The notes under the pieces were generated by a model. It did no database searches. It was not told the DNA's origin and saw only the letters and a list, made by a program, of their open reading frames with translations. A stretch of 54,230 nucleotides of DNA from positions 1 through 54,230 of the forward strand of contig NZ_LMNW01000007.1 in the NCBI RefSeq assembly GCF_001423125.1, read 5' to 3'. The stretch comes from Duganella sp. Leaf126 (lineage in GTDB: Bacteria; Pseudomonadota; Gammaproteobacteria; Burkholderiales; Burkholderiaceae_D). Of the stretch, positions 45,189 through 54,220 are shown piece after piece. The position numbers were made by a program, and so were the translations under genes. Every line of letters starts with the position of its first letter. Positions within the stretch are counted from its first letter, which is position 1.

Positions 45189-45911
45189 ATGACGACCACC
45201 GCCGCTTCCGCCGGTCTCCCTCCCGATCCCGTCGGCATCGACGATTGCTGGAACCGCATCGGCGTGGCCGGCGACCAGACCTGCGCCAGGCTGGCCGACC
45301 ATATCCACTGCCGCAACTGCCCGGTCTATGCAAACGCCGCCCAGCGCAACCTGCAGCGCGCAGTGGGCGCCGGCTACAAGCAGGAATGGGCGGCGCACTT
45401 CCGCCAGCCGGCGCAAGACAGCCAGGCGCTCGATGCCTCCTGCCTGGTGTTCCGGATCGGCCGCGAGTGGCTGTCGCTGCCCACCCGGCTGTTCCTGGCC
45501 GTGGCGCCGCAGGCGAAGCCGCACCGTCTGCCGCACCGCAACGATCGCGGCCTGTCCGGCATCGTCAACGTCGGCGGCACCCTGTATCCCTGCATGTCAC
45601 TTGCCGACCTCCTGGGCATCGACGATAGCGCGGCTGCTGCGGACAAGGCCGTTGCGGCCAAGGGAGGCGCCCATCGCCATACCTATGCGCGGCTGCTGCT
45701 GATGCGCTGGGAAGAACAGGCCTACGCGCTGCCGGTGGCCGACCTGCACGGGATCGAACGCTACGCCACGGCGGCCATGCAGGCGCCGGCCGCCACCATC
45801 AACAAGGGCCTCTCCCGTTTCCTGTCGGGGGTGATCGCGATCGGCGACATGCACGTGGGTGTGCTGGACGCCGCACTGATCGGCTACCAACTTGCGAGGA
45901 CGCTGCGATGA
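45189..45911 (+). CDS. wspD: CheW-like coupling protein WspD
   Basis: A 240-residue second CheW-type coupler. Its N-terminus carries a cysteine cluster (Cys20, Cys32, Cys41, Cys44; HCRNCPVY), the hallmark of WspD, of unknown purpose. The CheW fold follows from about residue 80. In Pseudomonas, WspB and WspD are both needed for full WspE control. Start at 45189, 18 bases after wspC. Its stop overlaps the wspE start by four bases. Confidence 0.92.
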   Translation: MTTTAASAGLPPDPVGIDDCWNRIGVAGDQTCARLADHIHCRNCPVYANAAQRNLQRAVGAGYKQEWAAHFRQPAQDSQALDASCLVFRIGREWLSLPTRLFLAVAPQAKPHRLPHRNDRGLSGIVNVGGTLYPCMSLADLLGIDDSAAAADKAVAAKGGAHRHTYARLLLMRWEEQAYALPVADLHGIERYATAAMQAPAATINKGLSRFLSGVIAIGDMHVGVLDAALIGYQLARTLR

Positions 45912-48226
45912 GCCAGGATAACGGCGGCATGGGTGGAGACCTGAGCCAGTTTTCGATGCTGGACCTGTTCCGCATGGAGGCCGACAGCCAGACCCAGATC
46001 CTGACCGATGGCCTGCTGGCCATGGAGCGGCTGAAAAACGACGCGGGCGCGGTGGAATCGATGATGCGCGCGGCGCATTCGATCAAGGGCGCGGCAGCCA
46101 TCGTCGGGCTGGAGGTGGTCGTGCAGGTGGCGCACAGCATGGAGGACGCCTTCATCGCGGCGCAGCACGGCAAGCTGGCGCTGACGCCGAACCGGGTGGA
46201 CGTGCTGCTGGCCGGCGTGGACCTGATCCTGCAACTGTCACGCCTGCAGGACAGCGGCGTCGATGCCTGGCTGGCCGCCAATGAGGCGCTGATCAAGCGG
46301 ACGCTCGATGCGATCGCCACCATCGCCTTCCTGCCCGAGCCGGTCAGCCTGCAGGCCGAGATGGGGTGGGCGCCGCCGGCGCCGCCGGCACCGGCCGCAC
46401 CGACATTCCCGGTGGGCGAGCTGCCGGTGTCTCCGCAGCCTGCCGCAGCAGCGGCGGCACCCGCCGACGAGCCGCCGCTCGATCGCCGCGCGCCGTCCCC
46501 CGCCAAGGCCCAGAACTTCGACAAGCTGCTGTCGCTGGCCAGCGAATCGCGCATCAACGCGCACCAGATGCAGCCGTTCATCCATAGCCTGCAACGCTTC
46601 AAGCGCAACCAGGCCAGCCTGGCCACCGTGATCGAGCAGTTGCACGAAGCGATCTCCAACAGCGACGATCCGAAACTGAAGGAGCTGTCCCTGCTGGCGC
46701 TGCAGAAAACCCAGCCGCTCAAGCAGTTCGTGCTCGAACACATCGCCGACACCGAGGCCTACGAACGGCGCCTGCTGGCCGTCTCGCAAAACATGGTGGA
46801 CGAAGTGCTGACCATGCGCATGCGACCGTTCCGCGACGGCGTGCAGCCGTTTCCGCGCATGGTGCGCGACCTGGCGCGCAGCCTGGGCAAGGACGTGCAA
46901 CTGCAGATCGTCGGCGAAGACACGCTGGTGGACCGCGACATCCTGGCGCGCATCGAAAGCCCGCTCAACCACATGCTGCGCAACGCCATCGATCACGGCA
47001 TGGACAGCGCGGTCGAGCGCATTGCGGCCGGCAAGCCGGGCGCCGGCACCATCGTGCTGGAGGCCAAACACCGCGCCGGCATGCTCAGTATCGAAATCAG
47101 CGATGACGGCAAGGGCGTGGACCTGGAAAAAATCCGCGCCCGCGTGGTGGAGCGCAAGATGGCCAGCGCGCCGATGGCAGCCGCCATGTCGGGCGCCGAG
47201 CTGATGGAGTTCCTGTTCCTGCCGGCCTTCAGCCTCAAGGAACAGACGACCGAGATCTCCGGGCGCGGCGTCGGCCTCGATATCGTCCACGAAACCATCC
47301 GCTCGCAAAACGGCACGGTGCGCATCGAATCGGAACTGGGCGTGGGCTTCCGCACCCACATCACCTTGCCGCTGACGCAGTCGATCGTGCGCGCGCTGGT
47401 GGTGGACATCAAGGGCGAAGCCTATGCCGTGCCCATCGTGCAGGTCGAGCGCGTGATCAAGGTGCCGCAAGCGGCCATCCACACGCTGGAAAACAAGCAG
47501 TTCTTCGACTTCGGCGGCGAGCATCTGGGACTGGTATCGGCATCGCAGGTGCTCGATCTGGGCGACACCGACGCGTCGGCCGCGGAGCTGGCGGTGGTGG
47601 TGATCGGCAGCGGGGCGCGGCGCTACGCGCTGGTGGTGGATGCCATCAACGGCGAACAAAGCCTGGCGGTGCAGGCCATCGATCCGGTCTTCGGCAAGAT
47701 GCGCGACATCTCGGCCGCCGCCCTGCTCGACAACGGCGAACCGGTGCTGATCCTCGACGTGCCCGATCTGCTGCTGTCGATCGACAAGCTGCTGCACGAC
47801 GGCGGCCTGCACCAGCTCACCCGCGCCCAACACAGCGAACGTCACAAGACCAAGCGCGTGCTGGTGGTGGACGATTCGCTGACGGTGCGCGAAATGGAGC
47901 GCAAGCTGCTGCAAAGCCGGGGCTTCCTGGTCGATATCGCGATCGACGGCATCGACGGCTGGAACGTGGTGCGCAGCGGCGAGTACGACCTGGTGATCAC
48001 CGACGTCGATATGCCGCGCATGGACGGTATCGAGCTCGTTGCGCTGATCAAGAAGGATATCCACCTCCACAAACTGCCAGTCATGATAGTCTCCTATAAA
48101 GACCGGCCGGAAGACCGCGCCCGCGGACTATCGGCCGGTGCAGACTATTATCTGACCAAGGGCAGCTTCCACGACGAGACGCTGCTCGACGCCGTCAGCG
48201 ACCTGATTGGAGACGCCCACCGATGA
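45908..48226 (+). CDS. wspE: hybrid CheA histidine kinase-receiver WspE
   Basis: A 772-residue hybrid kinase. The HPt domain carries His57 in AAHSIKGAAAIVG. A Pro/Ala-rich linker (about 150-200) leads to the dimerisation and HATPase region (about 300-470; LNHMLRNAIDHGMD), then a CheW domain (about 475-600) and a C-terminal receiver with Asp699 in VITDVDMPRMDG. It receives the signal from WspA and phosphorylates WspR (and WspF). The 4-base overlaps with wspD and wspF indicate tight translational coupling. Confidence 0.94.
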   Translation: MSQDNGGMGGDLSQFSMLDLFRMEADSQTQILTDGLLAMERLKNDAGAVESMMRAAHSIKGAAAIVGLEVVVQVAHSMEDAFIAAQHGKLALTPNRVDVLLAGVDLILQLSRLQDSGVDAWLAANEALIKRTLDAIATIAFLPEPVSLQAEMGWAPPAPPAPAAPTFPVGELPVSPQPAAAAAAPADEPPLDRRAPSPAKAQNFDKLLSLASESRINAHQMQPFIHSLQRFKRNQASLATVIEQLHEAISNSDDPKLKELSLLALQKTQPLKQFVLEHIADTEAYERRLLAVSQNMVDEVLTMRMRPFRDGVQPFPRMVRDLARSLGKDVQLQIVGEDTLVDRDILARIESPLNHMLRNAIDHGMDSAVERIAAGKPGAGTIVLEAKHRAGMLSIEISDDGKGVDLEKIRARVVERKMASAPMAAAMSGAELMEFLFLPAFSLKEQTTEISGRGVGLDIVHETIRSQNGTVRIESELGVGFRTHITLPLTQSIVRALVVDIKGEAYAVPIVQVERVIKVPQAAIHTLENKQFFDFGGEHLGLVSASQVLDLGDTDASAAELAVVVIGSGARRYALVVDAINGEQSLAVQAIDPVFGKMRDISAAALLDNGEPVLILDVPDLLLSIDKLLHDGGLHQLTRAQHSERHKTKRVLVVDDSLTVREMERKLLQSRGFLVDIAIDGIDGWNVVRSGEYDLVITDVDMPRMDGIELVALIKKDIHLHKLPVMIVSYKDRPEDRARGLSAGADYYLTKGSFHDETLLDAVSDLIGDAHR

Positions 48227-49272
48227 AGATCGCCATTGCCAACGATGTCGCCATGGCAGCCGAAGCGCTGCGGCGCGTGGTGGCCAGCACCGCCGAGCAC
48301 CAGGTGCTGTGGATCGCGCGCACCGGCGCCGAGGCGGTGCGCATGTGCGCGGACAACCGGCCGGACCTGATCCTCATGGACCTGAACATGCCGGAGCTCG
48401 ACGGCGTGGAGGCTACCCGCAGGATCATGGAGCAAAGCCCGTGCGCGATCCTGGTGGTGACCGGCCGGCCGCAGGACAACGTCAACCAGGTGTTCCGCGC
48501 GCTGGGCGCGGGTGCGCTCGATGTCACGGCCACGCCGGTATTGCAGGGCAAGCCCGGCGGCGATGCCGAGCTGCTGGCCAAGATCCGCACCATGGACAAG
48601 CTGATACGCCATAGCGGTGGCGCGCAGGCGCTGGCGCCGCGCACTTCGCTGGCCGGCAGCACGCCGGCGGCGGTCGCCGAGCATGCCGAAGGCGCGGTGC
48701 CGGTGACGTCGCTGCTGGCCATCGGCGCCTCTACCGGCGGGCCGGTCGCCGTATCGAAGATGCTCGCTGGCTGGGTCGCGCCGCGCGGCTGCGCGGTGGT
48801 GGTGGTGCAGCACATCGATGAGCACTTCGCCGACAATTTTGCGCGCTGGCTGGGCGAGCAGCTCGACATGCCGGTGCGCACCGCCGAGGAAGGCGACGAG
48901 CTGGCCGCTGGCGTGGTCCTGATCGCCAAGAGCAACGATCATTTAACCCTGGATCAAAATTATCGCTTGCGTTACGATGCCAATCCCAAGGACTATGCCT
49001 ACCGGCCGTCGGTCGATGTGTTTTTCCGCTGCGTGGCACAGCACTGGAAAGGCCTGTCGGTGGGCGTGCTGCTGACCGGCATGGGCCGCGATGGCGCCGA
49101 GGGTCTGCTGGCGATGCGCCGCGCCGGCCACCTGACGATCGCCCAGGACCAGGCCAGCAGCGCCGTGTATGGCATGCCGCGCGCCGCCGCCGAGCTGGAC
49201 GCGGCACAAATGATTTTACCGTTGACGCGGATCGGACCGGTCCTGCGCGGCACATTGGGCAGCCGCACCTGA
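48223..49272 (+). CDS. wspF: CheB-type methylesterase WspF
   Basis: A 349-residue response-regulator methylesterase. The receiver Asp53 is in LILMDLNMPELDG. The catalytic triad is Ser170 (GASTGG), His197 (QHIDEHF) and Asp290 (GMGRDGAEGL). It demethylates WspA and so damps the pathway. In Pseudomonas, loss of WspF locks WspR on and gives wrinkly, biofilm-forming colonies; that is known for the family and is inferred here. No truncation is seen. The start overlaps the wspE stop by four bases. Confidence 0.94.
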   Translation: MKIAIANDVAMAAEALRRVVASTAEHQVLWIARTGAEAVRMCADNRPDLILMDLNMPELDGVEATRRIMEQSPCAILVVTGRPQDNVNQVFRALGAGALDVTATPVLQGKPGGDAELLAKIRTMDKLIRHSGGAQALAPRTSLAGSTPAAVAEHAEGAVPVTSLLAIGASTGGPVAVSKMLAGWVAPRGCAVVVVQHIDEHFADNFARWLGEQLDMPVRTAEEGDELAAGVVLIAKSNDHLTLDQNYRLRYDANPKDYAYRPSVDVFFRCVAQHWKGLSVGVLLTGMGRDGAEGLLAMRRAGHLTIAQDQASSAVYGMPRAAAELDAAQMILPLTRIGPVLRGTLGSRT

Positions 49273-49321
49273 CGACAGCATGGCGTGTGCACCGCGCTGC
49301 CCCGAAAGAAAGAGAGTATCG

Positions 49322-50380
49322 ATGTCCGAAGCATCCGCAACCGCCGCAGCCGCCCTTGATCCCGAACAGGCGCTCACCGCCTTCAAGGTGCGCGTCCTGC
49401 TGGTGGACGATCAGCTGATCATCGTCGAAGCCGTGCGGCGCATGCTCAGCGACCAGGCCGATATCGAATTCCATTACGTGACCGACGCCATGCTTGCTCT
49501 GCAGACGGCGGTGCAGCTGCAGCCGACCGTGATCCTGCAAGACCTGGTGATGCCGGGGGTCGATGGCTTCGGCCTGATCCAGCAGTATCGCGGCGACGAA
49601 GCGCTGCGCCACGTACCGGTGATCGTGCTGTCGGCCAAGGAAGATCCCAAACTCAAGGCCCACAGCTTTGCCACCGGCGCCAACGACTACATGGTCAAGC
49701 TGCCCGACAAGCTCGAACTGCTGGCGCGCGTGCGCTATCACTCGGGCGCGCACATCAGCCGCCTGCAGCGCGATCAGGCCTTCCGCTTCCTGCGCGAGAG
49801 CCAGAAAAGCCTGGCCGACGCCAACATCGAGCTGCAAAAGCTGGCCGCACTCGACGCCCTCACCGGCATCGCCAACCGCCGCCGCTTCGACGACACCATG
49901 CGCATCGAATGGCAGCGCGGGCAGCGCGACAAGAAGCCGCTCGCGGTCCTGATGTGCGACGTCGATTTCTTCAAAACTTACAATGACAGTTTCGGCCACC
50001 TGGCGGGCGACCTCGCCCTCAAGAAGGTGGCTGCCGTACTGACCGAACACCTGAAGCGCCCTGCCGACCTGGCGGCGCGCTATGGCGGCGAGGAATTCGT
50101 CATCATCCTGCCGGAGACACCGTTGGCTGGGGCACTGATCGTGGCCGAGTCATGCCGCCGACACCTGGAGCAACTGGCCATCGACAACCCGCAGGCGAAC
50201 AGCGACCTGGCGTACGTGACCATGTCGGTCGGCGTGGCCAGCGTGGTGCCGTCACCGCAGTCGAGTGTCGAGGAGCTGCTCGGCCACGCCGACCAGGCCC
50301 TGTACGTTGCCAAGAGCGGCGGCCGTAACCGCGTCGAAAGCGCGGCCCAACTGCCTGGTCCCCTTCCCGCCTCACACTAG
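49322..50380 (+). CDS. wspR: receiver-GGDEF diguanylate cyclase WspR
   Basis: A 352-residue c-di-GMP-synthesising response regulator. The receiver Asp74 is in [13 protein letters not shown], a coiled-coil linker follows (about 140-180), and the GGDEF domain carries the catalytic GGEEF (255-259). An intact inhibitory I-site, RPAD (Arg246 to Asp249), lies five residues before it. It is the output of the Wsp pathway: phosphorylation promotes clustering and c-di-GMP synthesis. The ribosome site is AAGAGAG. ppnP begins 13 bases after its stop and may be co-transcribed. Confidence 0.95.
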   Translation: MSEASATAAAALDPEQALTAFKVRVLLVDDQLIIVEAVRRMLSDQADIEFHYVTDAMLALQTAVQLQPTVILQDLVMPGVDGFGLIQQYRGDEALRHVPVIVLSAKEDPKLKAHSFATGANDYMVKLPDKLELLARVRYHSGAHISRLQRDQAFRFLRESQKSLADANIELQKLAALDALTGIANRRRFDDTMRIEWQRGQRDKKPLAVLMCDVDFFKTYNDSFGHLAGDLALKKVAAVLTEHLKRPADLAARYGGEEFVIILPETPLAGALIVAESCRRHLEQLAIDNPQANSDLAYVTMSVGVASVVPSPQSSVEELLGHADQALYVAKSGGRNRVESAAQLPGPLPASH

Positions 50381-50393
50381 GAAAGCAGCAAGC

Positions 50394-50708
50394 ATGAGTA
50401 CCCAGATCGATCAGGTCAGCGTCGTCAAAAAGGCCAATGTGTACTTCGACGGCAAATGCGTCTCGCACAACGTCATCTGCGCCGATGGCAGCAAAAAAAG
50501 CGTGGGAGTGATTTTCCCGTCCACCCTCACGTTCAACACCGGCGCGCCGGAAATCATGGAAGTGGTCAGCGGCGTGTGCAAGGTACGCCTCGCCGGTGAG
50601 GACGCATGGGAAACCTATGCGACGGGCGACCGGTTCAGCATCGCCGGCAATTCGTCGTTCGATATCGAGACCGTCGAGACGCTCGATTACGTCTGCAGCT
50701 TCGGTTGA
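50394..50708 (+). CDS. ppnP: pyrimidine/purine nucleoside phosphorylase PpnP (DUF1255)
   Basis: A 104-residue cupin-fold nucleoside phosphorylase, formerly YaiE/DUF1255. It cleaves several nucleosides with phosphate. Diagnostic segments are [32 protein letters not shown] and [11 protein letters not shown]. It is slightly longer than E. coli PpnP (94). AGGAAAG lies upstream of the ATG. Its position 13 bases after wspR suggests read-through from the wsp operon. No link to c-di-GMP is known, but nucleotide salvage is conceivable. Confidence 0.93.
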   Translation: MSTQIDQVSVVKKANVYFDGKCVSHNVICADGSKKSVGVIFPSTLTFNTGAPEIMEVVSGVCKVRLAGEDAWETYATGDRFSIAGNSSFDIETVETLDYVCSFG

Positions 50709-50720
50709 GTTGAACCGTGC

Positions 50721-50760
50721 ATGCCTTGCGGACTGTCGTTGCGCAGTCCGCAAGGCGTGA
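50721..50760. terminator. long hairpin between convergent ppnP and murB
   Basis: A perfect 13-bp stem (GCCTTGCGGACTG with CAGTCCGCAAGGC), extended to about 16 bp with wobbles, closes an 8-base loop. There is no T tract on either side, so it may stop or protect transcripts in both directions rather than be a classic intrinsic terminator. Confidence 0.6.
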
Positions 50761-50808
50761 GTCTGCCGGTCCCGCCTCCACCCGGGCGGGAACCACTGCC
50801 GCGCCTTG

Positions 50809-51837
50809 CTAGACGAAGACCGGCTCCGCCTCCAGCGCCACACCGAACCGCGCCATCACGTCGGCCTGAATTGCCTGCGCCAGCGCCACCACTTCCCCCC
50901 CCGTCGCACCACCGTTATTGACCAGCACCAATGCCTGCTTGGGGTACACGCCCGCTGCGCCCAGCTTGCGTCCCTTCCAGCCGCATTGGTCGATCAGCCA
51001 GCCCGCTGCCAGCTTCTCGCTGCCGTCGGGCTGCGCGTAATGCACCAGCGAAGGAAACTGCGCGAGCAGCGCCGCGCACTGCATGGACGACACCACGGGA
51101 TTTTTGAAAAAGCTGCCGGCGTTGCCGATCACGGCAGGGTCGGGCAGCTTGCGGCGGCGGATCGCGACCACGGTATCGGCGACCTGCTGCGCGGTGGGCG
51201 CGGTCCAGCCTTGCTCGGCGACGGCCTGCGCCAGTTCCGCGTAGTGCAGCCTGGGCTGCCAGGTACGCGGCAAGGCAAACGTCACGTCGAGGATGACCAG
51301 GTTGCGCCCTGCCGCGTGTTTGAACACGCTGTCGCGGTAGCCGAAGCGGCATGCTGCGGCATCCATGCTGCGGATCGCGCCATCGCGCGGATCGAACACG
51401 GTCAGGCTGTGAAAGACGTCCTTGATTTCCAGTCCATATGCACCAATATTCTGGATAGGCGACGCGCCCACGGTGCCCGGAATCAGGGCCAGGTTTTCCA
51501 GTCCGCCAAGGTTTTGCGACAGCGTCCACTGGACCAGGCCGTGCCAGTTTTCGCCGGCGGCGGCCCGCACGAAATGGTGCGTGTCATTACCGCCGACGAG
51601 CTGCTTTCCTTCGGTGGCGATATGTAAAACCAGGCCCGGAAAATCGTCGGTGAGCAGCACGTTGCTGCCCCCGCCCAACACCAGCCGCGGCAAAGCGCGC
51701 CAGGTGGCGTCTGCATAAACGCCGATCAGCTGCTCGGTATTTGTGATCCGGATATAGGCATGGGCAGTGGCCGCGATGCCGAATGTATTGAGGGACTGCA
51801 GTGGGAATTGGTGCTGAACGGATGTGTATGGCTGCAT
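50809..51837 (-). CDS. murB: UDP-N-acetylenolpyruvoylglucosamine reductase
   Basis: A 342-residue FAD enzyme of peptidoglycan synthesis that reduces UDP-GlcNAc-enolpyruvate to UDP-MurNAc with NADPH. The N-terminus (LQSLNTFGIAATA), GGGSNVLLTDDF (FAD pyrophosphate site), YRDSVFK (Arg region), NAGSFFKNP (catalytic Ser) and the C-terminal GVALEAEPVFV (catalytic Glu) are all present. The length equals that of type I MurB. A TATAAT on the minus strand lies 28 bases before the start, and an inverted repeat lies in the leader. No clear ribosome site is seen. Confidence 0.96.
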   Translation of the reverse strand: MQPYTSVQHQFPLQSLNTFGIAATAHAYIRITNTEQLIGVYADATWRALPRLVLGGGSNVLLTDDFPGLVLHIATEGKQLVGGNDTHHFVRAAAGENWHGLVQWTLSQNLGGLENLALIPGTVGASPIQNIGAYGLEIKDVFHSLTVFDPRDGAIRSMDAAACRFGYRDSVFKHAAGRNLVILDVTFALPRTWQPRLHYAELAQAVAEQGWTAPTAQQVADTVVAIRRRKLPDPAVIGNAGSFFKNPVVSSMQCAALLAQFPSLVHYAQPDGSEKLAAGWLIDQCGWKGRKLGAAGVYPKQALVLVNNGGATGGEVVALAQAIQADVMARFGVALEAEPVFV

Positions 51838-51838
51838 G

Positions 51839-51870
51839 GACTAAAAAACCGATAAATTTAGTCGATTATA
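51839..51870 (-). promoter_or_regulatory. murB leader: -10 element and inverted repeat
   Basis: A perfect TATAAT on the minus strand (51865-51870) is followed by GACTAAA...TTTAGTC (51839-51863, 11-base spacer), adjacent to the murB start codon. The repeat could be an operator or a small 5' hairpin covering the translation start. Confidence 0.5.
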
Positions 51871-51999
51871 GAGTGAAACGCACAAAAAACCAGTTGCCAG
51901 ATGCCAGCTTGCACGCGGTTGTCCGTTAAAATGTCAGACTTTGATGCAGGGCCGTTTTACGCTCACAGCTCCTGCATGCCACACGAAAAGGAAATAGTT

Positions 52000-52485
52000 A
52001 TGCCGTCGTTTGATGTAGTCTCTGAAGCCGATATGATCGAAGTGAAAAACGCGGTCGAACAGTCCAACAAGGAAATCAGCACGCGGTTCGATTTCAAGGG
52101 CAGCGACGCACGGGTCGAGCAAAAGGACAACGAACTGACCGCCTTTGCCGATTCCGAGTTCCAGCTGAGCCAGGTTCGCGATGTGCTGACCAACAAGCTG
52201 GCCAAGCGCAAAGTGGATGTGCGGTTCCTCGAAGACGGCGATATCAAGAAAATCGGCGGCGACAAGGTCAAGCAGGTGATCAAGGTCAAGAACGGTATCG
52301 AAACCGATGACGCTAAGAAAATCGTGCGTGTCATCAAGGACAGCAAGATGAAGGTGCAGGCGAGCATCCAGGGCGAATCGGTGCGTGTGACCGGCGCCAA
52401 GCGCGACGATCTGCAGGCAACCATGGCCATGTTGCGCAAGGACGTGCCGGACATGCCGCTGGAATTCAACAACTTCCGCGACTGA
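52000..52485 (+). CDS. YajQ family nucleotide-binding protein
   Basis: A 161-residue protein of the YajQ/UPF0234 family, with two ferredoxin-like domains. The start ([20 protein letters not shown]) and [15 protein letters not shown] are conserved, as are the central [13 protein letters not shown] and the end [10 protein letters not shown]. coli YajQ binds nucleotides or RNA, and YajQ homologues in Xanthomonas and others have been reported to bind c-di-GMP. The ATG at 52000 follows AAGGA; the frame is open 33 codons upstream without support. It lies 1.6 kb past the WspR diguanylate cyclase gene. A link is possible but not shown. Confidence 0.94.
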   Translation: MPSFDVVSEADMIEVKNAVEQSNKEISTRFDFKGSDARVEQKDNELTAFADSEFQLSQVRDVLTNKLAKRKVDVRFLEDGDIKKIGGDKVKQVIKVKNGIETDDAKKIVRVIKDSKMKVQASIQGESVRVTGAKRDDLQATMAMLRKDVPDMPLEFNNFRD

Positions 52486-52637
52486 TCCCGCCGCGCGGTG
52501 CATGCCGCGCCGTCACCAGGCTGTAGCATGCTGGGCGTAGAATCAAGCTTCTTGCCGCGTGCTACCGCACTCATTTATCTCCGCATACCGCCGGCCGCCC
52601 CGCCGCCGGCAACAACTTCGGTAGTCTAAGGATAGCA

Positions 52638-53891
52638 ATGAAACGTGTTGATGATTTCCGCCTGCGATTTGGCAATAACGAATACGTGCCCATCATGGTC
52701 GGCGGAATGGGTGTCGATATCTCGACGTCGGAACTGGCGCTGGAAGCTGCGCGCCTGGGCGGCATCGGCCATATTTCGGATGCCATGGTCGAAGACGTCT
52801 CCGACCGCCGCTTCGATACCAGCTACGTCAAGGACAAGACCAAGCTCTACAAGTTCAACATCAATAATTCGGACAAGTCGGTCGTGCAGTTCGACCTCGA
52901 GCGCTTGGCAGAAGCGCAGCGCTTGCATATCGGCAAAACCATGGAAGCGAAGAAAGGTCCCGGCCTGATCTTCGTCAACTGCATGGAAAAGCTGACCATG
53001 AACGGTCCGCGCGAAACCCTGCGCACCCGTCTGAACGCGGCGCTGGACGCCGGCATCGACGGTATCACGCTGTCGGCCGGTCTGCACTTCGGCTCGTTTG
53101 CCCTGATGGCCGACCATCCGCGCTTCCGCGAAGCCAAGCTCGGTATCATCGTCTCGTCGGTGCGCGCACTGCAGATTTTCCTGCGCAAGAACGCCAAACT
53201 CGATCGTCTGCCCGACTTCGTCATCGTCGAAGGCCCGCTTGCTGGCGGCCACCTCGGCTTCGGCATGGACTGGGCCGATTACGACCTGATGACCATCACC
53301 AAGGAACTGCTCGCTTACCTGAAGGCGGAAAACCTCGACATCCCGCTGATCGCCGCCGGTGGCATCTTTACCGGCAGCGATGCCGTCAGCTTCCTGGAAG
53401 CAGGCGCAGCAGGCGTACAGGTGGCCACGCGCTTCACCATCACCCACGAATGCGGTCTGCCGGCCAAGGTCAAGCAGGAATACATCCAGGCTACCGAGGA
53501 CGACATCATCGTCAACGGCATTTCGCCCACCGGCTACCCGATGCGCATGCTCAAGAGCACCCCGGCAATTGGCGCCGGCATCCGTCCCGGCTGCGAATCC
53601 TACGGCTATCTGCTCGACGCGACCGGCAACTGCGCCTATATCAACTCGTACAACCGCGAAGTGGCGGCCCACCCCGAGCTGAAAGTGGTATCGGTAATGG
53701 ACAAGACCTGTCTGTGCACCCACATGCGCAACTTCAACTGCTGGACCTGCGGTCACTACACGTATCGCCTGAAGGACACGACACACAAGAAGGCCGACGG
53801 CGAATACCAGCTGCTGAGCGCCGAGCATGTGTTCAAGGACTACCAGTTCAGCATCGATAATCAGATTGCCTTGCCGGAAAAAGAGCTGTGA
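52638..53891 (+). CDS. nitronate monooxygenase/2-nitropropane dioxygenase-like flavoprotein
   Basis: A 417-residue FMN TIM-barrel protein of the nitronate-monooxygenase type. PIMVGGMGVDIS at the N-terminus, VIVEGPLAGGHLGFG near residue 200 and IAAGGIFTGSDAVSFLEAGA are flavin- and phosphate-binding segments. The C-terminal part carries an unusual cysteine cluster (Cys358, Cys360, Cys368, Cys371 with His362 and His373) that classic enzymes lack; it could bind zinc or an iron-sulphur centre. Substrate is uncertain. A ribosome site (AAGGA) precedes the start. It ends at a strong terminator. Confidence 0.85.
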   Translation: MKRVDDFRLRFGNNEYVPIMVGGMGVDISTSELALEAARLGGIGHISDAMVEDVSDRRFDTSYVKDKTKLYKFNINNSDKSVVQFDLERLAEAQRLHIGKTMEAKKGPGLIFVNCMEKLTMNGPRETLRTRLNAALDAGIDGITLSAGLHFGSFALMADHPRFREAKLGIIVSSVRALQIFLRKNAKLDRLPDFVIVEGPLAGGHLGFGMDWADYDLMTITKELLAYLKAENLDIPLIAAGGIFTGSDAVSFLEAGAAGVQVATRFTITHECGLPAKVKQEYIQATEDDIIVNGISPTGYPMRMLKSTPAIGAGIRPGCESYGYLLDATGNCAYINSYNREVAAHPELKVVSVMDKTCLCTHMRNFNCWTCGHYTYRLKDTTHKKADGEYQLLSAEHVFKDYQFSIDNQIALPEKEL

Positions 53892-53910
53892 ACCGGATAA
53901 CCGGCTAATG

Positions 53911-53939
53911 AAAAGCGCTTCCGAGGAAGCGCTTTTTTT
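53911..53939 (+). terminator. rho-independent terminator of nitronate monooxygenase-like gene
   Basis: AAAGCGCTTCC pairs with GGAAGCGCTTT around a short GA loop, followed by a T run, about 20 bases after the stop codon. Confidence 0.9.
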
Positions 53940-54007
53940 ATGCCTGGATCAGATGTACCGACCGATTCCTTGCTGGGAGGCGCAGACAGCGATCGACCGC
54001 TTAAACC

Positions 54008-54033
54008 AAAAAACCCCTGCCAGGATCACACCG
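54008..54033 (-). repeat. partial second copy of rRNA-operon terminator left arm
   Basis: AAAAAACCCCTGCCAGGATCA is nearly the same as AAAAAACCCCACCAGGATCA at the rRNA terminator (54061-54080). The matching right arm is missing, so it is probably a decayed tandem copy. Confidence 0.5.
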
Positions 54034-54060
54034 TAAACCTACTCTGCGGACACGCAAAGC

Positions 54061-54095
54061 AAAAAACCCCACCAGGATCACCGGGTGGGGTTTTT
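54061..54095 (-). terminator. terminator of rRNA operon
   Basis: AAAAACCCCACC and GGTGGGGTTTTT form a long stem 10 bases beyond the 3' end of the 5S gene on the minus strand, with an A/T tract on both sides. It would end the rRNA transcript, and it may also act on plus-strand transcription. Confidence 0.9.
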
Positions 54096-54104
54096 CATAT
54101 AACT

Positions 54105-54220
54105 AGCCTGACGATAACCTACTTTCACACTGGTTGCAGCACTATCATCGGCGCAAAGTCGTTTCACGGTCCTGTTCGGGATGGGAAGGGGTGGGACCGA
54201 CTTGCTATGGTCATCAGGCA
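54105..54220 (-). rRNA. rrf: 5S ribosomal RNA
   Basis: The minus strand reads TGCCTGATGACCATAGCAAG at the 5' end, then the conserved CCACCCCTTCCCATCCCGAA and CGCCGATGATAGTG segments, and ends TCGTCAGGCT, which pairs with the 5' end. The 116-base length is normal. The 23S gene must lie beyond position 54230. The last 10 bases are spacer. Confidence 0.96.

Noticed and set aside
43653..45536. 627-codon frame opposite wspC/wspD
   Set aside because: The plus strand carries the well-conserved wsp genes; this is a mirror frame.
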